DNA of 64,000 nucleotides from Planctomycetota bacterium (lineage in GTDB: Bacteria > Planctomycetota > SZUA-567). Position numbers and translations under genes: made by a program. A model generated the notes under the pieces. That model saw nothing but the letters and a program-made list of their open reading frames with translations. It ran no database searches and was not told the origin of the DNA. Where the stretch lies: contig JAGUZQ010000060.1 of assembly GCA_020060765.1 (NCBI GenBank), positions 80,450 through 144,449 of the forward strand, in the 5' to 3' direction. Position 1 is the stretch's first letter, and each line of letters starts with the position of its first letter. Shown piece after piece: positions 18,148 through 25,225 of this stretch.

Positions 18148-21100
18148 TTAAAGAATCGCATGACCGAGAGCGGCGTCGATTACGCCGGTTTTGTCGCCCA
18201 GCCGATAACTGCCCTGCATGGAATTTTCAAACGAAAAAGCCATGCTGTCATGTTCAGTAGAGGCGGGGAGAAGGTGGGAGGGGGTGAAATCGTTCAGGTA
18301 TAACTCCCGGGGAGAGACGCGGAGTTCGTCGATAACCGCTTGCGCGGGGGAAAGGCCGCTGTTGAAACTGCCGACCTGCGCGGTGAAGATGCAAGGCGAG
18401 ACTTTTATCTGTTCTTTTACTTCCGCTCCCCACTGGGTCGGGGTATTGCTGGAAAGCTTGCCGTCCAGGTAGATTTCCAGTTTCCCCACGATTCCTGTTC
18501 GCAGATTCCACACGCAGGCGACATGGTGCCACTCGCCCGGTTTCCAGTCGGCAATCCCGGCATTCACCTGCCGGGATTTGTACTCCGTATTGGCTATGCG
18601 CAGGGAAATATTGCCGTTTTTATGTTGGAGAATCGCCAGGTTGTGCAGATTGGTATGGGTGGGATGATCCTGGCGGATGATGCCGCAATGAAATAGGCCT
18701 CTTTCCTGGAATTCTCCCCAGTTCATCTTCGGTTCGCGACCCGGCCAGGAAGGTTTGAGCCAGAATTCGATGGTGCCCTGGTTGAAATCCAGCACCTGTC
18801 CGGCGGGAGTATTGGTGTCGACGTAGACCGGACAATTCAAACCTTTGGTGTCGGGAGTCGTGCCTTCCGCATAAATGTCTTCGTTTGCGAGGAGAGAGGC
18901 AAGGTTGCCGACAGAAAAGGTTTTTTCCGTTTTGCGCTGCTCTCCGTCCAGTGTGGAGTAAGTCAGCTCCACCTGCACCCAGACGCCTTCGTGCATCACT
19001 TCAAGCTGTTCCTGCAGGGGGGCGCTTGTGACCCACCTGAGCGGCAGATAGGGAGTTTCAAGCACCGTCTTTTCCCGCACTACCTGTTTTTTTTCGTCCA
19101 GGTAGCGGACTTTCAATACGACATTCTTCAACGGGCGGGTAGTCTCCACCTGCAAATTCATACTTACCAGACTGCCCGCGCCGGAAGCGTGAGTCTGTCC
19201 CTTCATCTCCAGATTTTTGCAGACGATGGCGGGCGCGTAAGCGACCGGAGCTGAAGGTTTTTCCGCAAACAGCAGTGCAGGATACGACAAAATATCGTGA
19301 AAGGATTTTCCCGCGACGTAACGGCAGGAGAACGGCTCAAGCTCTTTTGGCGTTTGCGAAGACAGATGGTTGTAGGCGAGAAAGCTTTTCCAGCCCGCGC
19401 CGGGTTTTTTCCCAAGTTTTTCCCAGGACAGGGCAATTTCGCATATCCACGAATTTTCCGTGCGGGAAACCGCCACGCGCGCGCCGCTGTCCCAGCCTAA
19501 TTCCTCGGTGACGGGGCCGGTGTCGGAGGGAATCCGCTTGAGAGAAAACAGGTTCCCCGCCGAATCAAACGCGAACTGGTAGAACGTCCCTTCCTTGGCG
19601 CCGGGAGAGAGAAACCATTCCAGCGATTCGGTATCGGGATATTGCGAGGCCGTGCGGGCAGGTTCCTGCAATTTACCGATTAACGGCTGGGTCGCGGTAA
19701 ACGACAGGTAGAGGCAGTTATCGTCATAAGCCAGTCTGGCCGAGGCGGGAGTCGGCGCCAGTCGCAACGTTTTGTGCGCGACAAAATGCTCGACCGGCGC
19801 GGCTTGCCGCCAAACTTCTTCGTCAAGCTTTCCGTCGACGTTCACCGGTTCCTTCGTGCGCAAAGCCTGCAAATCGATTTTTGCCAGCATCGGTTCCAGC
19901 CAGGAAGGAACGTTGTGCGCCTGGAACAGCGCTTCCTTTTTGGCAGACAGGTCGGCGATGTCGGCGGCCAGTTTGTCGAAATCGGGATTAAGCATCCTGG
20001 CGTCGAGAAAGCCCCTGCTCCAGTTGCCGAGTTTATCCCACGTCATCCGCACCGGAGCGTCTTTCAATTCGAGAGAAGCTTTCTCAAATTCGGCTTTCCC
20101 GTTGGCTAAAGCTTTTCTGCCCTGCTCCAGCAGATCGTCCGCCTCCGGCATCTTCCCCGCCAGCGCCAGCGTCCGGGCGGAATAAACAAGGTAATGTACG
20201 TCGAGATATGGTTTGGCCGCTTTGGTCATGAGATAAAACTGGTTGAAGAACGGCTGGACAAAAGGAGAAAGCGGTTCTTCTCCGCGTTCTTTCGCCTGGT
20301 CAATCCGTGCCTGGGCGCGCTCGAAAGCGGCAAGGGCTTGGTCGATGGCGGCGCGGTTACGTTTAATCAGGGGAAGACAGTCTGCGAGATTGAAACGCTC
20401 TGCCGCTTTTTCCGGATCGGCGGCGACGTAAAAACTCAGACCGTAGCGATAGAAGTCTTTCAAATCCTGACCGAGGTCGTACCCCCACATTCCCACCGCC
20501 GCGCGTTCGGCCAGGATGTCATACGCTTCCTGTTCGGTTTCAGAAGGCCACGGTTCGCCTCTTTGCTGCCAGCTTTCCCAACCCGAACGGTCGAGATCGC
20601 TCCAGCCGGGGAATTTCACGTTCCAGGCGTATTCGCTGGCCACCGCCCAGGAGGCCTCGGTGAATTTGCGGGAGGTGTTAAGCCAGATGATATCCTTGTC
20701 GCTTGTTTCCGGGTCGGTGTCGCCGCGGTACGCGCTCCAGAAGCAACGGATTTCGGGAGAGAGAAACGGTCTCGTGTCGCGGTTGGTGTGATGGACTTCG
20801 TAATAAATCCACTGCGGCCGACCGGGGAACGCCTGGTAAAACAATTCCATGCTGCGCCGGTTGCTTTCGCGTACGCAGACGCGGATGTTCTTGTCGATCT
20901 TTTCATTGACGCCCAACGTCCAGGCTTTCAGATTTGCGATCAGCCTGTCGGCTTCCAGCCGGTTGCCGGGGGTGTCGCTCATGCCGAGGTTTTTCAGGAC
21001 AAAAGCGGGATCAAGATAATTACCGGAATACGGATAAACCACTAAAATGGGTTCCGCCCCCGCGCCGGAAATGGCGTCGGAGTAGATTTTGAACATGTCC

Positions 21101-22257
21101 ACGTCTGCCCGGATGCGGTCGTCGCCGTATTTTTCGAGCGTGAGTTTATCGCGATTTGACCACTGTTCCGGATCGCGGATGCCGCCGCCGTCGACGGCGT
21201 GGATATACATCTGTCCCATGCCGGAGCGCCGGATATATTCCGCCATGAGGTCGGCTTTTTTCTGGTGCAGGTCGTGCCGCGCCCAGGAATGGTATTCCTT
21301 ATGCACGCGGTAGTGCATCATCTCCTTGATTTCCGGGCGGTCTTTGTCCTTATTTTCCCAACCCAGCGCCACGGTGCCGGAATCCAGGAACACGATGCCG
21401 CGCTGTTTGGCGTAGTCGGCGACGGCTTTCACCGTCGCGTAATCCTCGTCGGTAAATGGCAGCTTGTCGGCGAAGGGCGACCACTGGCGGTAAGTCGAAA
21501 GCGAGTTGCGAAAGCTGGACGTCGCCTTCATGCGGAAAAGATAGTCGACGGCTTGCTTCATCAATTTCAGGTGTTCCTGATAATTTTTCGCAACCATGTG
21601 TTCGGTGTAATATACGGAAAACAGGGTCGAAATCTGTCGGTTTTTGAAGTCGGGCCAGTCGATTATTTTCGCGGGATGGAGCAGGATCTGTTCACTGTTG
21701 CGTTCGATCAGCCAGCGCAAAGTCACGGCGGCATACAGCATTCCCGTCTCGCCCTGACCGGACAGGATGATCCCGTTTTCGACCGGATACAGGCCGTAAG
21801 CCTGATCGGTGGAAGAGGATTTTTCCGAGCGGGTTTCGTCTTGCGTGAAAGTGTTAGGCCACTGGTTTTCGATAATGATGTTAAAGGCGTCTGCCTGGGG
21901 CGCGGCAACCACCGAGACGGCAGTTTCCGGCGAGAGTTCACGCACGCGGGAAATGATTTCCTCCGCCGCGACAGTTCCTTTGTCAGATTCCCGCGAAAGA
22001 ACAAGAGCGATTTTCCTCGCGTCCACTCCCTTGATGACAATGGCGGAATCGGCGAATGTCAGTTTTTTCGGAACCGGCAGCAAACGCAGTCCGCGTGCGC
22101 GCAAAGCTTCCCAGTTGCGTTGCAGTTCCGAGGTTTCGGCATTAGGGGTATTGCGCCAGTTGGCGGATGAATCGCCGGCTGCGGTGAATTCTTCCTGGCC
22201 TGAAATCTTGCCTGCGAGCAGCATCAAGAACAGCAACAAAGCGAGATGTTTTTTCAT
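18148..22257 (-). CDS. large secreted GH20-like protein with CBM9-like and LamG-like domains
   Basis: 1369 residues with a clear signal peptide (MKKHLALLLFLMLLAGKISG). About 50-170 is a GH20 domain-2-like fold (LRLLPVPKKLTF; VSVVAAPQADAFNIIIENQ; GETGMLYAAVTLRWLIE). About 190-560 resembles the following TIM-barrel (IIDWPDFKNRQISTLFSV; GIVFLDSGTVALGWENKDK; MGQMYIHAVDGGGIRD). The usual catalytic Asp-Glu pair (GGDE-type) of hexosaminidases is not evident. A helical segment follows (about 560-790), then a CBM9/DOMON-like domain beginning VDGKLDEEVWRQAAPVEHF (about 803) and a C-terminal LamG/concanavalin-like domain (TIEFWLKPSW near 1170 to about 1330). It is probably periplasmic or surface-bound and acts on, or only binds, glycans. 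It lies 28 bases after the prepilin gene, and AAGGAACC precedes the ATG. Confidence 0.78.
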   Translation of the reverse strand: MKKHLALLLFLMLLAGKISGQEEFTAAGDSSANWRNTPNAETSELQRNWEALRARGLRLLPVPKKLTFADSAIVIKGVDARKIALVLSRESDKGTVAAEEIISRVRELSPETAVSVVAAPQADAFNIIIENQWPNTFTQDETRSEKSSSTDQAYGLYPVENGIILSGQGETGMLYAAVTLRWLIERNSEQILLHPAKIIDWPDFKNRQISTLFSVYYTEHMVAKNYQEHLKLMKQAVDYLFRMKATSSFRNSLSTYRQWSPFADKLPFTDEDYATVKAVADYAKQRGIVFLDSGTVALGWENKDKDRPEIKEMMHYRVHKEYHSWARHDLHQKKADLMAEYIRRSGMGQMYIHAVDGGGIRDPEQWSNRDKLTLEKYGDDRIRADVDMFKIYSDAISGAGAEPILVVYPYSGNYLDPAFVLKNLGMSDTPGNRLEADRLIANLKAWTLGVNEKIDKNIRVCVRESNRRSMELFYQAFPGRPQWIYYEVHHTNRDTRPFLSPEIRCFWSAYRGDTDPETSDKDIIWLNTSRKFTEASWAVASEYAWNVKFPGWSDLDRSGWESWQQRGEPWPSETEQEAYDILAERAAVGMWGYDLGQDLKDFYRYGLSFYVAADPEKAAERFNLADCLPLIKRNRAAIDQALAAFERAQARIDQAKERGEEPLSPFVQPFFNQFYLMTKAAKPYLDVHYLVYSARTLALAGKMPEADDLLEQGRKALANGKAEFEKASLELKDAPVRMTWDKLGNWSRGFLDARMLNPDFDKLAADIADLSAKKEALFQAHNVPSWLEPMLAKIDLQALRTKEPVNVDGKLDEEVWRQAAPVEHFVAHKTLRLAPTPASARLAYDDNCLYLSFTATQPLIGKLQEPARTASQYPDTESLEWFLSPGAKEGTFYQFAFDSAGNLFSLKRIPSDTGPVTEELGWDSGARVAVSRTENSWICEIALSWEKLGKKPGAGWKSFLAYNHLSSQTPKELEPFSCRYVAGKSFHDILSYPALLFAEKPSAPVAYAPAIVCKNLEMKGQTHASGAGSLVSMNLQVETTRPLKNVVLKVRYLDEKKQVVREKTVLETPYLPLRWVTSAPLQEQLEVMHEGVWVQVELTYSTLDGEQRKTEKTFSVGNLASLLANEDIYAEGTTPDTKGLNCPVYVDTNTPAGQVLDFNQGTIEFWLKPSWPGREPKMNWGEFQERGLFHCGIIRQDHPTHTNLHNLAILQHKNGNISLRIANTEYKSRQVNAGIADWKPGEWHHVACVWNLRTGIVGKLEIYLDGKLSSNTPTQWGAEVKEQIKVSPCIFTAQVGSFNSGLSPAQAVIDELRVSPRELYLNDFTPSHLLPASTEHDSMAFSFENSMQGSYRLGDKTGVIDAALGHAIL

Positions 22258-22285
22258 AGTGGTTCCTTTTTGTCAGAGTGGAAAA

Positions 22286-23194
22286 TTACCACCAGCCATA
22301 ACCAGGCCCGCGCGCATCGCCATAGAAAACGTCTTTGTATGAATCAGGATCAGGCGGATTGGAAGGGACGGCCTCTTCCTTCATGTATTTGAGATGGCCG
22401 TCAAGGAAAAATACGTTCCACCCTCCGTTGTGGCGGAACGATTTGCCATATTGATACCAGAAGTTCATAAAGCTATCTGGTTCCTTGTCGCCCATTAATG
22501 CTATATCCGATCTTCTGGGGATATTGCGCAAGGACGCCCATTGTTGGAGGTATTTGGGTTCGGCATTCATTAATGTATAATTGATGGCGTAATGTCCGCC
22601 TTTCCACGTGTTCCAGTTGGTTTTTCCGTCAACGTTTGGGCGGCTTTCGCTGGGGCAGTTATAGATGCCCATGACCTTATCCGGGGCGGTGCTGGGCCAG
22701 TTCAGCCAGGAGCTTTCGTCCACGTATCCGTCTTCAATAAAAAAGCGATACCAAAGAAAGTGACCGGTTACATAAGTAATCGGTTCATATCTGTAGTCCT
22801 CCTCGTAGCTTGACCAGGCGAAATGCACTTGTCGCAAATTATTGGCGCAGGCGAGCGTGCGTGCTTTGTCAATGGCCTGCGAAAGCATAGGCAGCAGCAT
22901 TGCCGAAAGAATGCTGAGAATCGCGATTACCACCAGCAGTTCCACCAGCGTAAACGCGGCGCGCGAAAATATCCCGGCGCCGCGCGGTACCCGCAGACGC
23001 AGGACTTGCGCATTTCCCGGAGACGCGGCAGACTGATTTCCCGGAGCGGCAAACAGCGCGGCCAGCGACTTCGCGTTCATCATTGCAGCCTGGGGGACGG
23101 TCGCCGGTTCGGCGGCGAATCCGGTTTTGCCGAATAATGAAAAAAGACGGTTGTCCAGCCGGGAAAAAACCCGGTCGTTTTCCGATTTGTTCAC
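22286..23194 (-). CDS. prepilin-type (pseudopilin-like) protein with H-x9-DG motif
   Basis: 302 residues from a GTG start with GGAAAGGAT ahead. The prepilin cleavage/methylation signal FTLVELLVVIAILSILSAML starts near residue 80, after an unusually long leader of about 79 residues. The mature part has the typical heading DKARTLACANNLRQ and, near the end, RHNGGWNVFFLDGHLKY, an exact H-x9-DG motif of the DUF1559-like prepilins that are abundant in Lentisphaerota and Planctomycetota. Such proteins are processed by a prepilin peptidase and probably form surface fibres or parts of secretion pseudopili. The gene is 28 bases upstream of the GH20-like gene, suggesting a joint role in handling polysaccharide at the cell surface. 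An internal MM at 37-38 is a possible alternative start. Confidence 0.85.
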   Translation of the reverse strand: MNKSENDRVFSRLDNRLFSLFGKTGFAAEPATVPQAAMMNAKSLAALFAAPGNQSAASPGNAQVLRLRVPRGAGIFSRAAFTLVELLVVIAILSILSAMLLPMLSQAIDKARTLACANNLRQVHFAWSSYEEDYRYEPITYVTGHFLWYRFFIEDGYVDESSWLNWPSTAPDKVMGIYNCPSESRPNVDGKTNWNTWKGGHYAINYTLMNAEPKYLQQWASLRNIPRRSDIALMGDKEPDSFMNFWYQYGKSFRHNGGWNVFFLDGHLKYMKEEAVPSNPPDPDSYKDVFYGDARGPGYGWW

Positions 23195-23258
23195 GTCGCA
23201 TCCTTTCCTAAGGACTTATTCAAGAATAAGTTGTGCGTCAAACCAGTCTTCTTTGCTT

Positions 23259-23286
23259 CGTCATTCCTGCCTCCGCAGGAATGACG
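23259..23286. repeat. palindromic repeat, copy 3 (single hairpin)
   Basis: CGTCATTCCTGC-CTCC-GCAGGAATGACG, a perfect 12-pair stem between the ECF sigma gene and the prepilin gene, identical in its arms to copy 1. Related flanks TTGTGCGTCAAACCAG (23231-23246) and an imperfect complement after 23300 suggest longer original ends. Confidence 0.75.
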
Positions 23287-23363
23287 ATTCGTAAATTTTA
23301 TTGTTGCGCACTACAAGACTGTAATCAGTATGTGAAAACCGGCGCAGGCGTGCAGTGAAAAAA

Positions 23364-23933
23364 TCAGATTTTGAAAAAAATGCGGATTTTGTTCAGGGCG
23401 TTGCGTTTGGCGCTTCTGATAGTGGCTTCGGCGGTAGCCAGTTTTTCCGCGATTTCGCTGGTGGAAAGGTGTTGTTGATAAAACAGCAGGATAATTTCCC
23501 GCTCGCGTTCGCCCAGCGTCGCCAGCGCCGCGTCAAGCTGCCAGTCCTCGATGTCAGGCAATTCGTCCAGACTGGAGGTAGTCGCTATTTCCTGCGGATT
23601 CAGGTCGTCAAGACGGTGGTGGACAGGGCGCTTGTTTTCCCGGCGAAGATTTTCCAGTGCGGTCGTGCGGGCGATCATGGCGAGATAAAGCGCCAGCGTT
23701 CCCCGCGAGGAATCGAATTTTCGCAGCAGGCGGAAATCGTCGGACAGTAATTTTACGAAAATATCCTGAAATGCGTCCTCGCGATGTTGGTTGTCTTCTT
23801 TCGCGAAAAACCGCCACAACACCCGCCAGACCACCGGCCCCGCCCGCTCGACAAATTCCTGCCAGGCGGCGGTATTGCCGTTCAGGCAGGCGTCTACCAG
23901 AGTCTGGTCGTCAGCGAATGTGCCGTCTGTCAT
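23364..23933 (-). CDS. ECF-type RNA polymerase sigma factor
   Basis: 189 residues. Region 2 spans about 15-85 (AWQEFVERAGPVVWRVLWRFF; REDAFQDIFVKLLSDD; GTLALYLAMIARTTALENLRRENKR). Region 4 spans about 130-185 with a helix-turn-helix (LGEREREIILLFYQQHLSTSEIAEKL...ATIRSAKRNALNKIR). GGGGAT lies before the ATG. No anti-sigma gene is adjacent on the same strand. The prepilin/GH20 genes lie downstream, 169 bases away, with a palindromic repeat between, so control of these by the factor is possible but unproven. Confidence 0.9.
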   Translation of the reverse strand: MTDGTFADDQTLVDACLNGNTAAWQEFVERAGPVVWRVLWRFFAKEDNQHREDAFQDIFVKLLSDDFRLLRKFDSSRGTLALYLAMIARTTALENLRRENKRPVHHRLDDLNPQEIATTSSLDELPDIEDWQLDAALATLGEREREIILLFYQQHLSTSEIAEKLATAEATIRSAKRNALNKIRIFFKI

Positions 23934-23988
23934 TGTTATCCCCGCGTAGCTGCTTCAAGCATAACCTATTTTTTCGCCAGCACAAGCT

Positions 23989-24126
23989 TCCGGTTAAGTG
24001 AATATCTATCGACCGTCATTCCTGCGGAGGCAGGAATCCAGGCGGGGTTGCGTGCGGTTTCACCACTGGATTCCTGCCTCCGCAGGAATGACGATTTGTC
24101 AGTTTAAGTGACTAACCGAACCGCAT
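23989..24126. repeat. MITE-like palindromic element, copy 4 (composite)
   Basis: Left half CCGTCATTCCTGCGGAGG...CAGGAATCCAGG (24013-24042) and right half CCACTGGATTCCTGCC...GCAGGAATGACG (24063-24093), each a palindrome and together a long hairpin. Outer ends: CGGTTAAGTGAAT near 23991 and AGTTTAAGTGACTAACCGAACCGC ending near 24125, complementary in part. It lies between the divergent ECF sigma and recR genes, in the 325-base gap 23934-24258. Confidence 0.75.
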
Positions 24127-24160
24127 TGGTAGTATCCGAAACATCACCAAGACCCAAAAA

Positions 24161-24200
24161 AATGCGGTATTTTTCTGGACTCCTGCCATGCGGGAATGAC
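24161..24200. repeat. degenerate half of the palindromic repeat, copy 5
   Basis: AATGCGGTATTTTT (like the family's outer end) is followed directly by TGGACTCCTGCCATGCGGGAATGAC, which resembles one half-site with an internal deletion. It sits 35 bases from copy 4 and 59 bases before recR, and looks like a decayed, partly deleted copy. Confidence 0.55.
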
Positions 24201-24258
24201 AATAGGAACGCATACGGCGAGTCTGGAAACATAGTATTCCCAGGAGTCAAAGACAAAA

Positions 24259-24885
24259 ATGGAATCCCCCTATCCCCCATCCATCCAGAATCTGATCGAC
24301 CAATTTTCACGTCTGCCCGGCATCGGCAAACGTTCGGCGGAGCGGATGGCGTACCACGTGCTGTCCTCTTCCAAGGAAGACGCGATGGCGCTGGCGCTGG
24401 CGGTGCGGGATATCAAGAAAAATATCCGCGCCTGCCGCCGTTGCTTTAACGTGGCGGAGGCGGAATTGTGCGAAGTCTGCGCCGACTCCCGCCGCGACCA
24501 CTCGCTGGTCTGCGTGGTCGAACTGCCGCGCGACATTATTTCAGTCGAGAAAACCGGAGCATTTCGCGGAGTCTACCACGCCCTGCAGGGCAAGCTTAAT
24601 CCGGCGGAAGGAATCGGCCCGGAAAACCTGCGCGTGCGGGAACTGCACGAACGGGTGAAAAATCCCGACGACGGCGTCAATATCCGCGAAATCATTCTGG
24701 CGCTGAACCCCACCACCGAAGGCGATGCCACCGCTGCTTTTCTCGCGGGTGAATTTTCGGCGTACGAAAACCTGCGCGTGACCCGCCTGGCGCGCGGCCT
24801 GTCTTCCGGCACCGACCTGGAATCGACCGCGCCCAGTTCCCTCCAGTTCGCGCTGGAAGGGCGGCGGGAAGTGGATAAGGCCTGA
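24259..24885 (+). CDS. recR: recombination mediator protein RecR
   Basis: 208 residues. Works with RecO (and RecF) to load RecA on single-stranded DNA. Helix-hairpin-helix LPGIGKRSAERMAYH (about 19-33), a four-cysteine zinc finger CRRCFNVAEAELCEVC (about 59-74), and a TOPRIM domain beginning LVCVVELPRDIISVEKTGAFRGVYHALQG with the acidic end REIILALNPTTEGDATAAFLA. Complete. AGGAG is about 12 bases before the ATG. It is often found after dnaX; no dnaX here. The upstream gap is filled with repeats. Confidence 0.97.
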   Translation: MESPYPPSIQNLIDQFSRLPGIGKRSAERMAYHVLSSSKEDAMALALAVRDIKKNIRACRRCFNVAEAELCEVCADSRRDHSLVCVVELPRDIISVEKTGAFRGVYHALQGKLNPAEGIGPENLRVRELHERVKNPDDGVNIREIILALNPTTEGDATAAFLAGEFSAYENLRVTRLARGLSSGTDLESTAPSSLQFALEGRREVDKA

Positions 24886-25225
24886 AAACCATGCGCGGAA
24901 ATAAACGATGGTGTTAAAAGCTGTTTTTCAGGAGGAACTATAAACTGGAAATTCCAGTTTTAGTAGCCGGTTTTACTGGAAAATTCTTTTCTGTATACAT
25001 ATTTATGCTCGCGGAAACAGTTCCAATCCCCTTCCTATGGAAAAAAACATTGCGTTTTTCCCGGCCTGAGTCTTAAAATACCTCCGGAACGGTGAAGGTT
25101 GCCGATTATGCCGTTTTTTCGCAAAAGCCTTTGCCTCTGGCAAGGTATTTGCCTGTGTTCAGGATGGACAGCCCTGATTTTTTAACAGGCAGTTTGTTTT
25201 ATTTCGCTTTACCGAGGAGAAGGTG
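24886..25225 (+). other. 340-base gap before the kinase gene: palindrome and possible promoter
   Basis: AAACTGGAA-A-TTCCAGTTT (24942-24960) is a near-perfect palindrome that runs into a T and may end recR transcription. TTGCGT (25050-25055), 18-base spacer, TAAAAT (25074-25079) is a possible promoter for the kinase operon, which would leave a leader of about 140 bases. A strong site GAGGAGAAGG directly precedes the kinase ATG. I see no small gene; a GGAGGA near 24931 has no start codon in range. Confidence 0.4.

Noticed and set aside
25223..25225. GTG start of the kinase one codon upstream
   Set aside because: The ATG next to it has the better distance to GAGGAG; the difference is one residue.
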